This document shows positions 1 to 7,011 of a stretch of DNA of 64,000 nt, piece by piece. Source of the DNA: Kocuria marina (GTDB lineage: Bacteria; Actinomycetota; Actinomycetes; Actinomycetales; Micrococcaceae); NCBI GenBank assembly GCA_014652975.1, contig BMZV01000001.1:620001-684000 (forward strand), in the 5' to 3' direction. A model generated the notes under the pieces. The model was not told where the DNA came from, made no database searches, and was given only the letters and a program-made list of their open reading frames with translations. The translations under genes were made by a program, and so were the position numbers. Positions within the stretch are counted from its first letter, which is position 1. Each line of letters begins with the position of its first letter.

Positions 1-613
1 GTTCGACACCCTCTTCGACGCCGAGCGCGGCGTGTTCCTGGACGGCATCCGCATGGCCGCGGCGGGCTCCGGGAAGGAGATCACGTCCGTGGACCCGCAC
101 GTCTACACCTACAACAGCGGCCCGGCCCTCGGTGCGGCCCTCGAGCTCGCGGAGGTCACCGCGGATCCCGCCGAGCACGCACTGTGGCTCGACCGGGCGG
201 CACGGCTCGTCCACGGCGCGGCCCGGGAGTTCACGGTCCCCGGCCCCCACGGTGCACCCGTGTTGCGCGGCCAGGGCGGCGGTGACGCCGGGCTGTTCAC
301 GGGCATCCTGGTGCGCTACCTGGGCGAAGCCGCGTCGTCGTCGTTGCTGGACGACGACGCTCGGGCCACCGCCCGCGCGCTCGTCACCGACACCGCGGAC
401 GCCCTGTGGGACGGGCGTCGGGAATTCGATCCGAACGAGGACTTCACGGTGCCCGCCGCGGTGCGAACGGTGGGCGAGACGGTCGCGGTGTTCTCCCCCG
501 AACCGGCGCAGCACGCGAACCAGGCGCAGCGGGCCGGCGCCCCGGTGGAACTCAGCACGCAGGTGCAGGCGTGGACCGTACTGGAAGCCGCCGCGCGTTC
601 GGCTGATCGCTGA
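1..613 (+). CDS. GH76-family glycoside hydrolase (alpha-1,6-mannanase-like), 3' part
   Basis: The reading frame is open from base 2, so the gene begins before the window; the GTG at 32 is internal. About 204 residues of the C-terminal part are visible. The segments HVYTYNSGPALGA and GDAGLFTGILVRYL resemble the (alpha/alpha)6-barrel of GH76 endo-alpha-1,6-mannanases, which cleave mannan-type polymers. The usual catalytic Asp-Asp pair would lie upstream, outside the window, so activity cannot be judged. It ends about 60 bases before the next gene. Family assignment comes from motif resemblance only. Confidence 0.7.
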   Translation, partial: FDTLFDAERGVFLDGIRMAAAGSGKEITSVDPHVYTYNSGPALGAALELAEVTADPAEHALWLDRAARLVHGAAREFTVPGPHGAPVLRGQGGGDAGLFTGILVRYLGEAASSSLLDDDARATARALVTDTADALWDGRREFDPNEDFTVPAAVRTVGETVAVFSPEPAQHANQAQRAGAPVELSTQVQAWTVLEAAARSADR

Positions 614-663
614 ACTCGGCCGCTGACGCCGCAGATTCCTGGCCCGCGGGGGCGTCACGACGG

Positions 664-675
664 TAGAAACGAACC
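664..675 (+). promoter_or_regulatory. -10 box and 6-base gap to a leaderless start
   Basis: TAGAAA at 664-669 is followed by six bases and then the ATG at 676. No Shine-Dalgarno sequence is present. This spacing puts the expected transcription start on the A of the start codon, so the downstream gene is probably translated from a leaderless mRNA. No good -35 box was seen. Confidence 0.45.
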
Positions 676-1218
676 ATGAGTTCAGTACGCACCCCGGACC
701 CCAACCCTGGCTGGCTCAGCGAGGACGACCTCAATCGTGCCCGCGCGTCCCTGCCGATCGTGTACGTACAGGCCATCCCCGTGCGCCTGGACCCGCTCGG
801 TTGTCTGTCCGAGATCGGGTTGTTGCTCACGCCCAACGACGAGGGCCGCATGGTGCGCACATTCGTCTCGGGACGCGTGATGTACCGCGAGACGGTGCGC
901 GCGGCGCTGCTGCGTCACCTCGAGAAGGACCTGGGACCGCTCGCCATGCCGCAGATGCCGTCCACCACGGTCCCGTTCGCGGTGTCCGAGTTCTTCCCGT
1001 CCCCGTCCGAGACCGGGCTGACCGACGACCGGCAGCACGCGGTGGCGCTGAGCTACATCGTCCCCGTGCGCGGTGAGTGCGAGCCCCGTCAGGACGCCCT
1101 GCAGTTGTCGTGGATGACCCCGGACGAGGCGCTGTCCACGGATGTCCAGGACGAGTTCGAGGGCGGGCGCGAGGACCTCATCCGTCAGGCGATCGCCCAC
1201 GCGGGATGGGGCCGCTGA
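676..1218 (+). CDS. Nudix-fold protein of the DUF4916 type, degenerate Nudix box
   Basis: A 180-residue protein resembling the actinobacterial 'NUDIX hydrolase family' DUF4916 proteins. The region where the Nudix box (G-x5-E-x7-R-E-U-x-E-E-x-G-U) should lie reads RHLEKDLGP, around residues 80-89. The first two Glu of the REUxEE core are replaced by His and Lys, and the third by Asp, so metal-dependent pyrophosphate hydrolysis is doubtful. A binding or regulatory role is possible. It stands alone, with its own apparently leaderless start. The fold call is from memory of the family; the missing residues are seen directly. Confidence 0.7.
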   Translation: MSSVRTPDPNPGWLSEDDLNRARASLPIVYVQAIPVRLDPLGCLSEIGLLLTPNDEGRMVRTFVSGRVMYRETVRAALLRHLEKDLGPLAMPQMPSTTVPFAVSEFFPSPSETGLTDDRQHAVALSYIVPVRGECEPRQDALQLSWMTPDEALSTDVQDEFEGGREDLIRQAIAHAGWGR

Positions 1219-1244
1219 ACAGCGGATGATCTGCCCGGAGGGCG

Positions 1245-1581
1245 TCACGTGCTCCCGTTGGCCGCTTGCCGCATGAGCGGGATCGCCTGGGTGTCCGCCG
1301 CGACCATGGCCCAGTAGCTGTGGGACAGCCCGCTGAGGCTGCCCAGGATGCCGGCCACACCCGTGGCCAGGAAAAACCGACCGGCGTGGGCCCACAGCTG
1401 TCCCGTGGTCAGCCCGTGATGCTCCGGGACGGGCACCACCGGTTCCGACGCCCCCAGGTTGGACAGCAACACACCGAGCATCCCGCATCTGTGATGAGAA
1501 CCCCCGCCTGGGTCTGGTGCTTGAACCGCGCGCGGATGAGCTCGTTGCGCGCGTAGATGGAGGTGAAGGCACGGACTGTGG
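1245..1581 (-). pseudogene. Frameshifted membrane-protein remnant, possibly FUSC-like
   Basis: Two adjacent minus-strand frames read like one broken protein. The upstream part (about 1581-1490) gives segments such as FTSIYARNELIRARFKHQTQ. Near 1490 a frame change leads into LGVLLSNLGASEPVV and a hydrophobic stretch, FFLATGVAGILGSLSGLSHSYWAMVAA, ending in a stop at 1245. The SHSYWAM segment is like the membrane module of FUSC-type exporters. No start codon with a ribosome site is evident and the product would be far too short. I take it as a decayed gene; the family is a guess. Confidence 0.35.
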
Positions 1582-1681
1582 GACCCTGAAGAATTCTGTG
1601 ACCTGACTCACCGGATTGCGCTCGTTCTTTCGGCATCGGGTGGAGGGGACACCACATTGTCTCTCGCTTTCGCGCAACCGG

Positions 1682-1693
1682 CACAATGGTGTG
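1682..1693 (+). promoter_or_regulatory. -10 box for leaderless tgt
   Basis: CACAAT at 1682-1687 stands six bases before the GTG at 1694, and three before an alternative in-frame GTG at 1691. No Shine-Dalgarno is seen. A TTGTCT at about 1657-1662 is a candidate -35, with a 19-base spacer. Confidence 0.45.
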
Positions 1694-3004
1694 GTGTCCA
1701 GCACCGAATCCCCCTCCCCGTTCACCTTCCGGCTCCACACGCGCCTGCGTGATTCTCCCGTTCCGCAGCAGCGCATCCGGGACAATGGCGGCCAGTTCCA
1801 GGCCCGCACGGGCACCATCACCACGCCGCACGGCCCGATCCGTACCCCGGCGTTCATCCCGGTGGCCACGCAGGCCGCCGTGAAGGCCGTGCTCCCGGAG
1901 TCCATGGCTGCGGAGGGCGCCCAGGCGATGCTGGCCAACGCGTACCACCTGTTCCTCGAGCCGGGCGACGACATCCTGGACGCCGCCGGCGGGCTGGGCA
2001 CCTTCATGAACTGGCCCGGCCCCACGTTCACCGATTCGGGCGGGTTCCAGGTGATGTCCCTGGGTTCGGGGCTCGGCAAGGTCATCGACATGTCCGCGCT
2101 CACACCGTCCCCTGGGGGCGCACAGCCCGCCCCCGGGCACAAGCGCATGGCGCGCGTGGACGACGACGGCGTGTGGTTCCGTTCCTACCTCAACGGGGAC
2201 CTGCACCGGTTCACGCCGGAGGTCTCCATGCGGGTGCAGCACAACATCGGCGCGGACATCATGTTCGCGTTCGACGAGCTCACTACGCTCCACGATTCCC
2301 GCGAGTACCAGGAGGACGCCCTGGAACGCACCCGCAAGTGGGCCCTGCGCTGCGTGGCCGAACACTGCCGACTCACCGAGGCCCGCCCGGACAAGCCCTA
2401 CCAGGCGCTGTTCGGGGTGATCCAGGGCGCCCAGTACGAGGACCTACGGCGCATGGCCTGCCGGGATCTGGCCGAGATGGGCTTCGACGGGTTCGGGATC
2501 GGGGGTGCCCTGGAGAAACGTCAGCTGGGGACCATTGTGCGGTGGTGCACGGAAGAACTGCCCGAGGAGACCCCCAAGCACCTGCTGGGCATCTCCGAAC
2601 CGGACGACATCTTCACCGCGATCGACAACGGCGTGGACACCTTCGACTGCGTCTCCCCCACTCGCGTGGCCCGCTCGTCGGCCGTCTACTCCCCCGATGG
2701 CCGGTTCAACCTCACGAACATCCGCTTCAAACGCGACTTCACGCCCATCTCGGACACGTGCCCGTGCTACACGTGCACCCACTACACCCGCGCGTACCTG
2801 CGTCACCTGTTCAAGGCCAAGGAGCGCAACGCCGCAACACTCGCGTCCATCCACAACGAGCGCTTCATCCTGGACCTCGTCTCCGGCGCGCGGGACGCCA
2901 TCGACGCGGGGACGTACTTCGACTACCGTGACGATTTCCTGGCGAGGTACTACGGCGCGCCGTCGACCTCCCCTGTTCCTTCCGAAACGGGAGGCCCGCG
3001 ATGA
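1694..3004 (+). CDS. tgt: tRNA-guanosine(34) transglycosylase
   Basis: Exchanges guanine 34 in GUN-anticodon tRNAs for a queuosine precursor base. About 436 residues from GTG 1694. The frame stays open upstream to 1616, but the GTG after the CACAAT box is preferred. Visible family features: DSGGFQVMS (general base Asp), FDCVSPTRVARSSAVY (nucleophile Asp), and the zinc site CPCYTCTHY with the later His. The base-recognition loop, usually GGxxVGE in bacterial preQ1 enzymes, reads GIGGALEKRQLG here, suggesting a different base such as queuine. The stop overlaps the next start (ATGA). A queuosine-precursor transporter lies 0.9 kb downstream. Confidence 0.93.
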   Translation: MSSTESPSPFTFRLHTRLRDSPVPQQRIRDNGGQFQARTGTITTPHGPIRTPAFIPVATQAAVKAVLPESMAAEGAQAMLANAYHLFLEPGDDILDAAGGLGTFMNWPGPTFTDSGGFQVMSLGSGLGKVIDMSALTPSPGGAQPAPGHKRMARVDDDGVWFRSYLNGDLHRFTPEVSMRVQHNIGADIMFAFDELTTLHDSREYQEDALERTRKWALRCVAEHCRLTEARPDKPYQALFGVIQGAQYEDLRRMACRDLAEMGFDGFGIGGALEKRQLGTIVRWCTEELPEETPKHLLGISEPDDIFTAIDNGVDTFDCVSPTRVARSSAVYSPDGRFNLTNIRFKRDFTPISDTCPCYTCTHYTRAYLRHLFKAKERNAATLASIHNERFILDLVSGARDAIDAGTYFDYRDDFLARYYGAPSTSPVPSETGGPR

Positions 3005-3861
3005 GCGACCCCAAGCCCGTGCACGCCACCCCAGGCGTCCTGCGCCGCGTGAGCGCGTGCGCCGGCGTGGTGCTCGCGCCCAATCCCGGGCCCATGACCC
3101 TCGACGGCACCAACACGTGGATCCTCTCCGCCCCGGGGGACGGCCCGGAGCACCCGAACTACGGCCACCACCCGTCCGCGCAGGGCCGGGGCGAGTGGCC
3201 CGGACCGGACGTCGTCGTCGTGGATCCCGGACCCCTGGACGAGGCGCACCTGCAGGCGGTCGCGGCGACCGGGACCGTGGTGCTGATCCTCGTGACGCAC
3301 CGCCACGGGGATCACACGGACGGCATCGACCGACTCCACGAGATCACCGGTGCGCCCGTGCGTGCGGCCCTGCCCGAGTTCTGCCGGGACAGCGGCGAGC
3401 CCCTGCGGGACGGCGACTGCATCCTGGCCGCGGGCGTGAGCATCCGCGTGCTGGCCACCCCCGGGCACACCTCCGACTCCGTGTGCTTCCGGTTGCCCCA
3501 CGACGAGCCGGAGACGGTCATCACCGGGGACACCGTGCTGGGGCGCGGTTCCACCATGATCGACCACCCGGACGGTTCCCTGGGCGACTATCTGCGCTCC
3601 CTCGAACTGCTCGGGCAACGCTCGGGCGCCACGGTGCTACCTGCTCACGGCGCACCCCTGCCGGATCTGCAGGAGGTGTGCGAGGAACTCACGGAGCACC
3701 GGCTCGAACGCCTGGATAAGGTGCGGGAGATCGTCGCCGGACTCGGCCGCGACGCGAGCGTCGAGGCGATCACGGACGCCGTCTACGCCGACGTCCCCCC
3801 CGGGGTACGGCGCGCCGCGGAGCGCTCCATCGCCGCGCAGCTCGCCTACCTGGGGTACTGA
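3001..3861 (+). CDS. MBL-fold metallo-hydrolase (LACTB2-like)
   Basis: A 286-residue metallo-beta-lactamase-fold protein. The metal-binding motif THRHGDHTDG lies near residue 100; GHTSDS and TGDTVLGRGS supply the further His and Asp ligands. The C-terminal 50 residues look like the winged-helix tail of LACTB2/RNase Z-like hydrolases. Substrate unknown; LACTB2 relatives act as ribonucleases, and a glyoxalase II-like activity is another option. The ATG overlaps the tgt stop by four bases, so the two are translationally coupled. Confidence 0.85.
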   Translation: MSDPKPVHATPGVLRRVSACAGVVLAPNPGPMTLDGTNTWILSAPGDGPEHPNYGHHPSAQGRGEWPGPDVVVVDPGPLDEAHLQAVAATGTVVLILVTHRHGDHTDGIDRLHEITGAPVRAALPEFCRDSGEPLRDGDCILAAGVSIRVLATPGHTSDSVCFRLPHDEPETVITGDTVLGRGSTMIDHPDGSLGDYLRSLELLGQRSGATVLPAHGAPLPDLQEVCEELTEHRLERLDKVREIVAGLGRDASVEAITDAVYADVPPGVRRAAERSIAAQLAYLGY

Positions 3862-3925
3862 CCCGGGGGCACCTCGCCTACGTGGGCTCCCGAGCCGGGG
3901 GCACGACGACGCCGCTCGCGCCCCG

Positions 3926-4672
3926 CTACCGCGCGTTCGCCTCCTCGAGGGCGCGCGTGTCGTAGCCGGGTTCGCGGCGCTTGATCCAGCCGATCACCGC
4001 GTACGTGACCGGCATGATCAAGACCTCCACGAGGACCTTGTAGACATAGCCCACCAGGACGTAGTTGAAGAACGCGGACCACGAGTCGATCCCGATGATG
4101 GGAGCGGCGATCGAGCAGAAGATCACGGTGTCCACGAGTTCGCCCACCATGGTGGAGGAGATCAGCCGCGCCCACAGGTGCTTCTCCCTGGTGCGTTCCT
4201 TGACCTTGACCATCACGTATGCGTTGAGCAGCTGACCCACCAGGTAACCCAGCAGGGAACCCGCCACGATCAGCGGGACCGGGCCCAGCACCGTCTCGAA
4301 CGCGCTCTGGTTCTCGTAGAAGGGCGCCGGCGGCAGGATGATCACGATCCAGAACACCAGGGAGGAGAACGCCCCGAAGAAGAAGGACGTGATGATCGCC
4401 TTGCGTGCGGCCCGGAAACCGTAGACCTCGGAGACCACGTCCCCCAGCACGTAGGCCAGTGGGAACAGGAAGAACCCGCCGTCCGTGATGATGGGGCCGA
4501 ACTGCACGCCCTTGGTCGCGCCGATGTTGGAGAGCACCAGGATCACGCAGTACGCGGCCAGGATCACGTCGAAGTACGTCCGGGGGCGGCGCGCGAAGAG
4601 GGACTGCCGTTCGCCCTGCGCGAGCGCGGCGGTGCGGGAGGAGGAAGTGTGGGGCGGGGTGGCGTCAGACAC
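3926..4672 (-). CDS. yhhQ: Queuosine precursor transporter, YhhQ/VUT family
   Basis: A 248-residue multi-pass inner-membrane protein (about six helices) of the DUF165/VUT family, which imports queuosine precursors (preQ0, preQ1, queuine). Recognisable segments: SNIGATKGVQFGPI, DGGFFLFPLAYVLGDVVSEVYG near residue 65, and STMVGELVDTVIF. I chose GTG 4672, giving the N terminus MSDATPPHTSS; the frame continues upstream across the divergent promoter but has no family similarity there. It converges on tgt and the MBL gene. With no queC/D/E/F genes visible nearby, import plus TGT suggests salvage rather than synthesis. Confidence 0.88.
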   Translation of the reverse strand: MSDATPPHTSSSRTAALAQGERQSLFARRPRTYFDVILAAYCVILVLSNIGATKGVQFGPIITDGGFFLFPLAYVLGDVVSEVYGFRAARKAIITSFFFGAFSSLVFWIVIILPPAPFYENQSAFETVLGPVPLIVAGSLLGYLVGQLLNAYVMVKVKERTREKHLWARLISSTMVGELVDTVIFCSIAAPIIGIDSWSAFFNYVLVGYVYKVLVEVLIMPVTYAVIGWIKRREPGYDTRALEEANAR

Positions 4673-4793
4673 GGGTGTCCTTGGGATGTACGGAAGGGTC
4701 AGGGACGTCGTCTGCCACCCGGCGTCGAGCCCAGTGTAATGGGGTGGTGCGCCGAGTCGCGGGCACGTCCCGTGCGGGAGCACAATAGCGTGC

Positions 4794-5621
4794 ATGAGCG
4801 AAACCACACGTAACCAACCGCCCGTTGCCATGACCGTCGCGGGCTCCGAGGCCACCGGCGGCGCCGGGGCGCTCGCGGACATCAAGACCTTCACGTCCCT
4901 GGGAGTCTTCGGATCGCTCGCGCTGACGTGCATCGTGGCGTTCGATCCCGAGAACGACTGGGGCCACCGCCTCACGCCCGTGGACCAGCAGACCCTGGCG
5001 AACCAGCTGCAGACCATTTCCGCGGCGTACGACCTGGACGCCGTGAAGATCGGCATGCTGGGTTCACCGGACACGATCCACACGGTCGCCACGGCCATGA
5101 AGGACCTCGCGCCCCGCCACCTGGTGCTGGACCCGGTGCTGATCTGCAAGGGCCAGGAACCGGGCGCCGCGCTCGACACCGATCAGGCGCTCAAGGCACA
5201 GATGCTGCCCCTGGCCACGTTCGTGACCCCCAACCACTTCGAGTCCCTGTCCCTATCCGGGATGGAGGAGATCAACGACGTGGAGGACCTCAAGGAGGCG
5301 GCCCAGCGCATCCACGACTCCTCCGGGGCCACCGTGCTCGCGAAGGGTGGCGTGCGGCTCTCCGGCCCGGACGCCGTGGACGTGTTCTACGACGGCTCCA
5401 CGCTTGAGGTGCTGTCCGAACCCAAGGTGGGCGAGGTCCCGGTCTCGGGCGCCGGCTGCTCGTTGGCCGCGGCCGTCACCGCAGAGCTGGCCAAGGGCGC
5501 CTCCCCGCTCCAGGCCGCCCGCACCGCCAAGAGTTTCGTCTCCGCCGGCATCCGGCACCGGCTGGGATCCCACCTGCCGTTCGACTCCCTGTGGCAGGGC
5601 GGGCTCGCTGCCGAGGCCTGA
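4794..5621 (+). CDS. PdxK/ThiD-type kinase (pyridoxal or HMP kinase)
   Basis: A 275-residue ribokinase-fold kinase. The N terminus has TVAGSEATGGAGALADIKTF (substrate loop) and the C-terminal anion hole reads GAGCSLAAA, with a catalytic Cys in place of the usual Asp. This matches ThiD-like enzymes that act as pyridoxal kinases in Firmicutes and are annotated pdxK in actinobacteria. It phosphorylates a B6 vitamer or hydroxymethylpyrimidine; the sequence does not decide which. CACAAT at 4781-4786 ends seven bases before the ATG, suggesting a leaderless start. No TPP riboswitch is present upstream, which mildly favours the B6 role. A strong hairpin follows. Confidence 0.83.
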   Translation: MSETTRNQPPVAMTVAGSEATGGAGALADIKTFTSLGVFGSLALTCIVAFDPENDWGHRLTPVDQQTLANQLQTISAAYDLDAVKIGMLGSPDTIHTVATAMKDLAPRHLVLDPVLICKGQEPGAALDTDQALKAQMLPLATFVTPNHFESLSLSGMEEINDVEDLKEAAQRIHDSSGATVLAKGGVRLSGPDAVDVFYDGSTLEVLSEPKVGEVPVSGAGCSLAAAVTAELAKGASPLQAARTAKSFVSAGIRHRLGSHLPFDSLWQGGLAAEA

Positions 5622-5651
5622 CCGAACACCGGCGACGAAGTTCCTGAAAGC

Positions 5652-5690
5652 CCGCGGGGAATGCCCTGAAGTAAGGGGCATTCCCCGCGG
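5652..5690 (+). terminator. Strong intrinsic-type hairpin after the kinase gene
   Basis: A perfect 15-bp inverted repeat: CCGCGGGGAATGCCC at 5652-5666 pairs with 5676-5690 across a 9-base loop. It lies 31 bases after the stop codon. No U-tract follows, as is common for actinobacterial terminators. Confidence 0.75.
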
Positions 5691-5760
5691 TCATGCGGTG
5701 GAATGGGGGAAGAACACACACGGCCCGTCAGTGCCCCGTCCTTTTGCTGACAGAATCAGG

Positions 5761-5772
5761 TAAGGTGTCGTC
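5761..5772 (+). promoter_or_regulatory. -10 box for a leaderless tetR start
   Basis: TAAGGT at 5761-5766 is followed by six bases and then ATG 5773. No Shine-Dalgarno is present. The spacing matches the other leaderless candidates here. Confidence 0.5.
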
Positions 5773-6438
5773 ATGCCCCGCATCACCGCTTCCAGTAATG
5801 CCGCCCAGCGCGAGCGCACGCAGCGTGCCGTTCTCGACGCGTTCGGGGACCTGCTGTACAGCAACGGGCTCACCGATCTGACCATGACCCAGGTGGCCAA
5901 GACCGCCGGGGTGGGGCGCACCGCGGTGTACAACTACTTCGCGGACATGGGCGAACTGCTCGTGGCCTACGCCCTGGACAAGACCGAGCGCTTCGTCTCG
6001 GACCTGCATCGAGAACTCGCCGCGGTGGAAAACCCCGTAGACCAGTTGGGCGTGTACGTGCGGTTCCAGATCGAGGACCTCAGCCGCCGGCACCTGCCTC
6101 CCGGCCAGGCCATGCGCACCGTGTTGTCCCCGGAGGACTTCGCCAAGCTCGGCGAGCACGTGCAGCAACTGCAGTCCCTCCTCGCGTCCATCCTGCAGCG
6201 CGCCATGGACGAGGGCTACCTCCCGGAGGGCGACACCGACGAGCTGTCCGACCTGGTCCACGGCTCCCTCACCTCCGCCGCGGATCGCAGCAAGTCGGTG
6301 CAGAGCGAGCGCGCCCAGCGCGAACGCACCCTGGCCACGGTCCGGTTCATCCAGCGGGGTCTGGGCGCCCAGTTCGACGCCGACTCCCGCCCCGTGCGCC
6401 TGCCCTCGCAGCCGCCCGCGCTGAGCGCGGTCTCCTGA
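5773..6438 (+). CDS. TetR/AcrR-family transcriptional regulator
   Basis: A 221-residue regulator. The N-terminal helix-turn-helix covers about residues 15-60, with LTDLTMTQVAKTAGVGRTAVYNYFADM as the typical TetR recognition region. The C-terminal ligand domain (about 70-200) gives no clue to the ligand. It is monocistronic, between two terminator-like hairpins. Its target is unknown; the flanking kinase gene or its own promoter are the nearest candidates, but no palindromic operator stood out. Confidence 0.88.
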   Translation: MPRITASSNAAQRERTQRAVLDAFGDLLYSNGLTDLTMTQVAKTAGVGRTAVYNYFADMGELLVAYALDKTERFVSDLHRELAAVENPVDQLGVYVRFQIEDLSRRHLPPGQAMRTVLSPEDFAKLGEHVQQLQSLLASILQRAMDEGYLPEGDTDELSDLVHGSLTSAADRSKSVQSERAQRERTLATVRFIQRGLGAQFDADSRPVRLPSQPPALSAVS

Positions 6439-6543
6439 TCCCGAGCCCGGCCCCTCCGTCGGGTCCGGTCGACTTGTCCAGACGCCTGCCGCCTGCTGCA
6501 GCACGGGGAGCCTTCAGCCCGGCCGACGACACCTACCCGCCAC

Positions 6544-6574
6544 GTACGCCCCGGTTCTGCGGACCGGGGCGTAC
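6544..6574 (+). terminator. Hairpin terminator after tetR
   Basis: GTACGCCCCGG at 6544-6554 and CCGGGGCGTAC at 6564-6574 form a perfect 11-bp stem with a 9-base loop, about 105 bases after the tetR stop and just before the next promoter. Confidence 0.7.
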
Positions 6575-6579
6575 GGCTT

Positions 6580-6591
6580 TAGGGTGAATCC
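6580..6591 (+). promoter_or_regulatory. -10 box for a leaderless start
   Basis: TAGGGT at 6580-6585 plus six bases leads to ATG 6592. It directly follows the terminator stem, leaving no room for a leader or Shine-Dalgarno. Confidence 0.45.
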
Positions 6592-6885
6592 ATGATTTTC
6601 AAGGCCGTGGGAGACGATCGCCCCTATCCGGACCACGGTCTGGTCACGCCCTCCGACTGGTCCAAGGTGGCCCCGCAGCAGGTCCGCCTGGGGGATCTGG
6701 TGACCACGACCTCCACCCTGAACCTGGCCACCCTCCTGGACTCGGACTGCACCTTCTACGGGGACCTCTTCCCCCACGTGGTGTCCTGGCGGGGAACCCT
6801 TTACCTCGAGGACGGTGTGCACCGGGCCCTGCGCACGGCCCTGCACCACCGTTCCGTGATCCACGCGCGGGTCCTGGAGCTCTGA
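6592..6885 (+). CDS. Small conserved protein with ParB/Srx-like DGxHR motif
   Basis: A 97-residue soluble protein with no signal peptide or membrane segment. The C-terminal half, GTLYLEDGVHRALRTALHH (about residues 68-87), resembles the DG-x-H-R nucleotide-binding motif of the ParB/sulfiredoxin fold. I recall similar short proteins as widespread, unnamed single-copy actinobacterial genes. No partner is visible: tetR lies upstream behind a terminator and a secreted nuclease follows 126 bases downstream. The function is unknown; fold similarity is the only hint. Confidence 0.75.
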   Translation: MIFKAVGDDRPYPDHGLVTPSDWSKVAPQQVRLGDLVTTTSTLNLATLLDSDCTFYGDLFPHVVSWRGTLYLEDGVHRALRTALHHRSVIHARVLEL

Positions 6886-7011
6886 CCGCGCCGTCGCACG
6901 AGCCTTCGCGGCGCACGTAGCACGGATCACCAAATCTTCACTTTCCCGCCACGACCTGGTCGTTCGGCCTCCCTACCCTCGGGTCATCTCGTTCTGACCT
7001 GGAGGTTTGCC

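Noticed and set aside
4673-4793. A TPP riboswitch before the PdxK/ThiD-like gene
   Set aside because: No CUGAGA or ACCUGA-type core is present; the gap only holds the two divergent promoters.
4673-5179. An N-terminal extension of the YhhQ gene to 5179
   Set aside because: It runs antisense through the kinase gene and contains no family similarity; GTG 4672 matches the usual N terminus.
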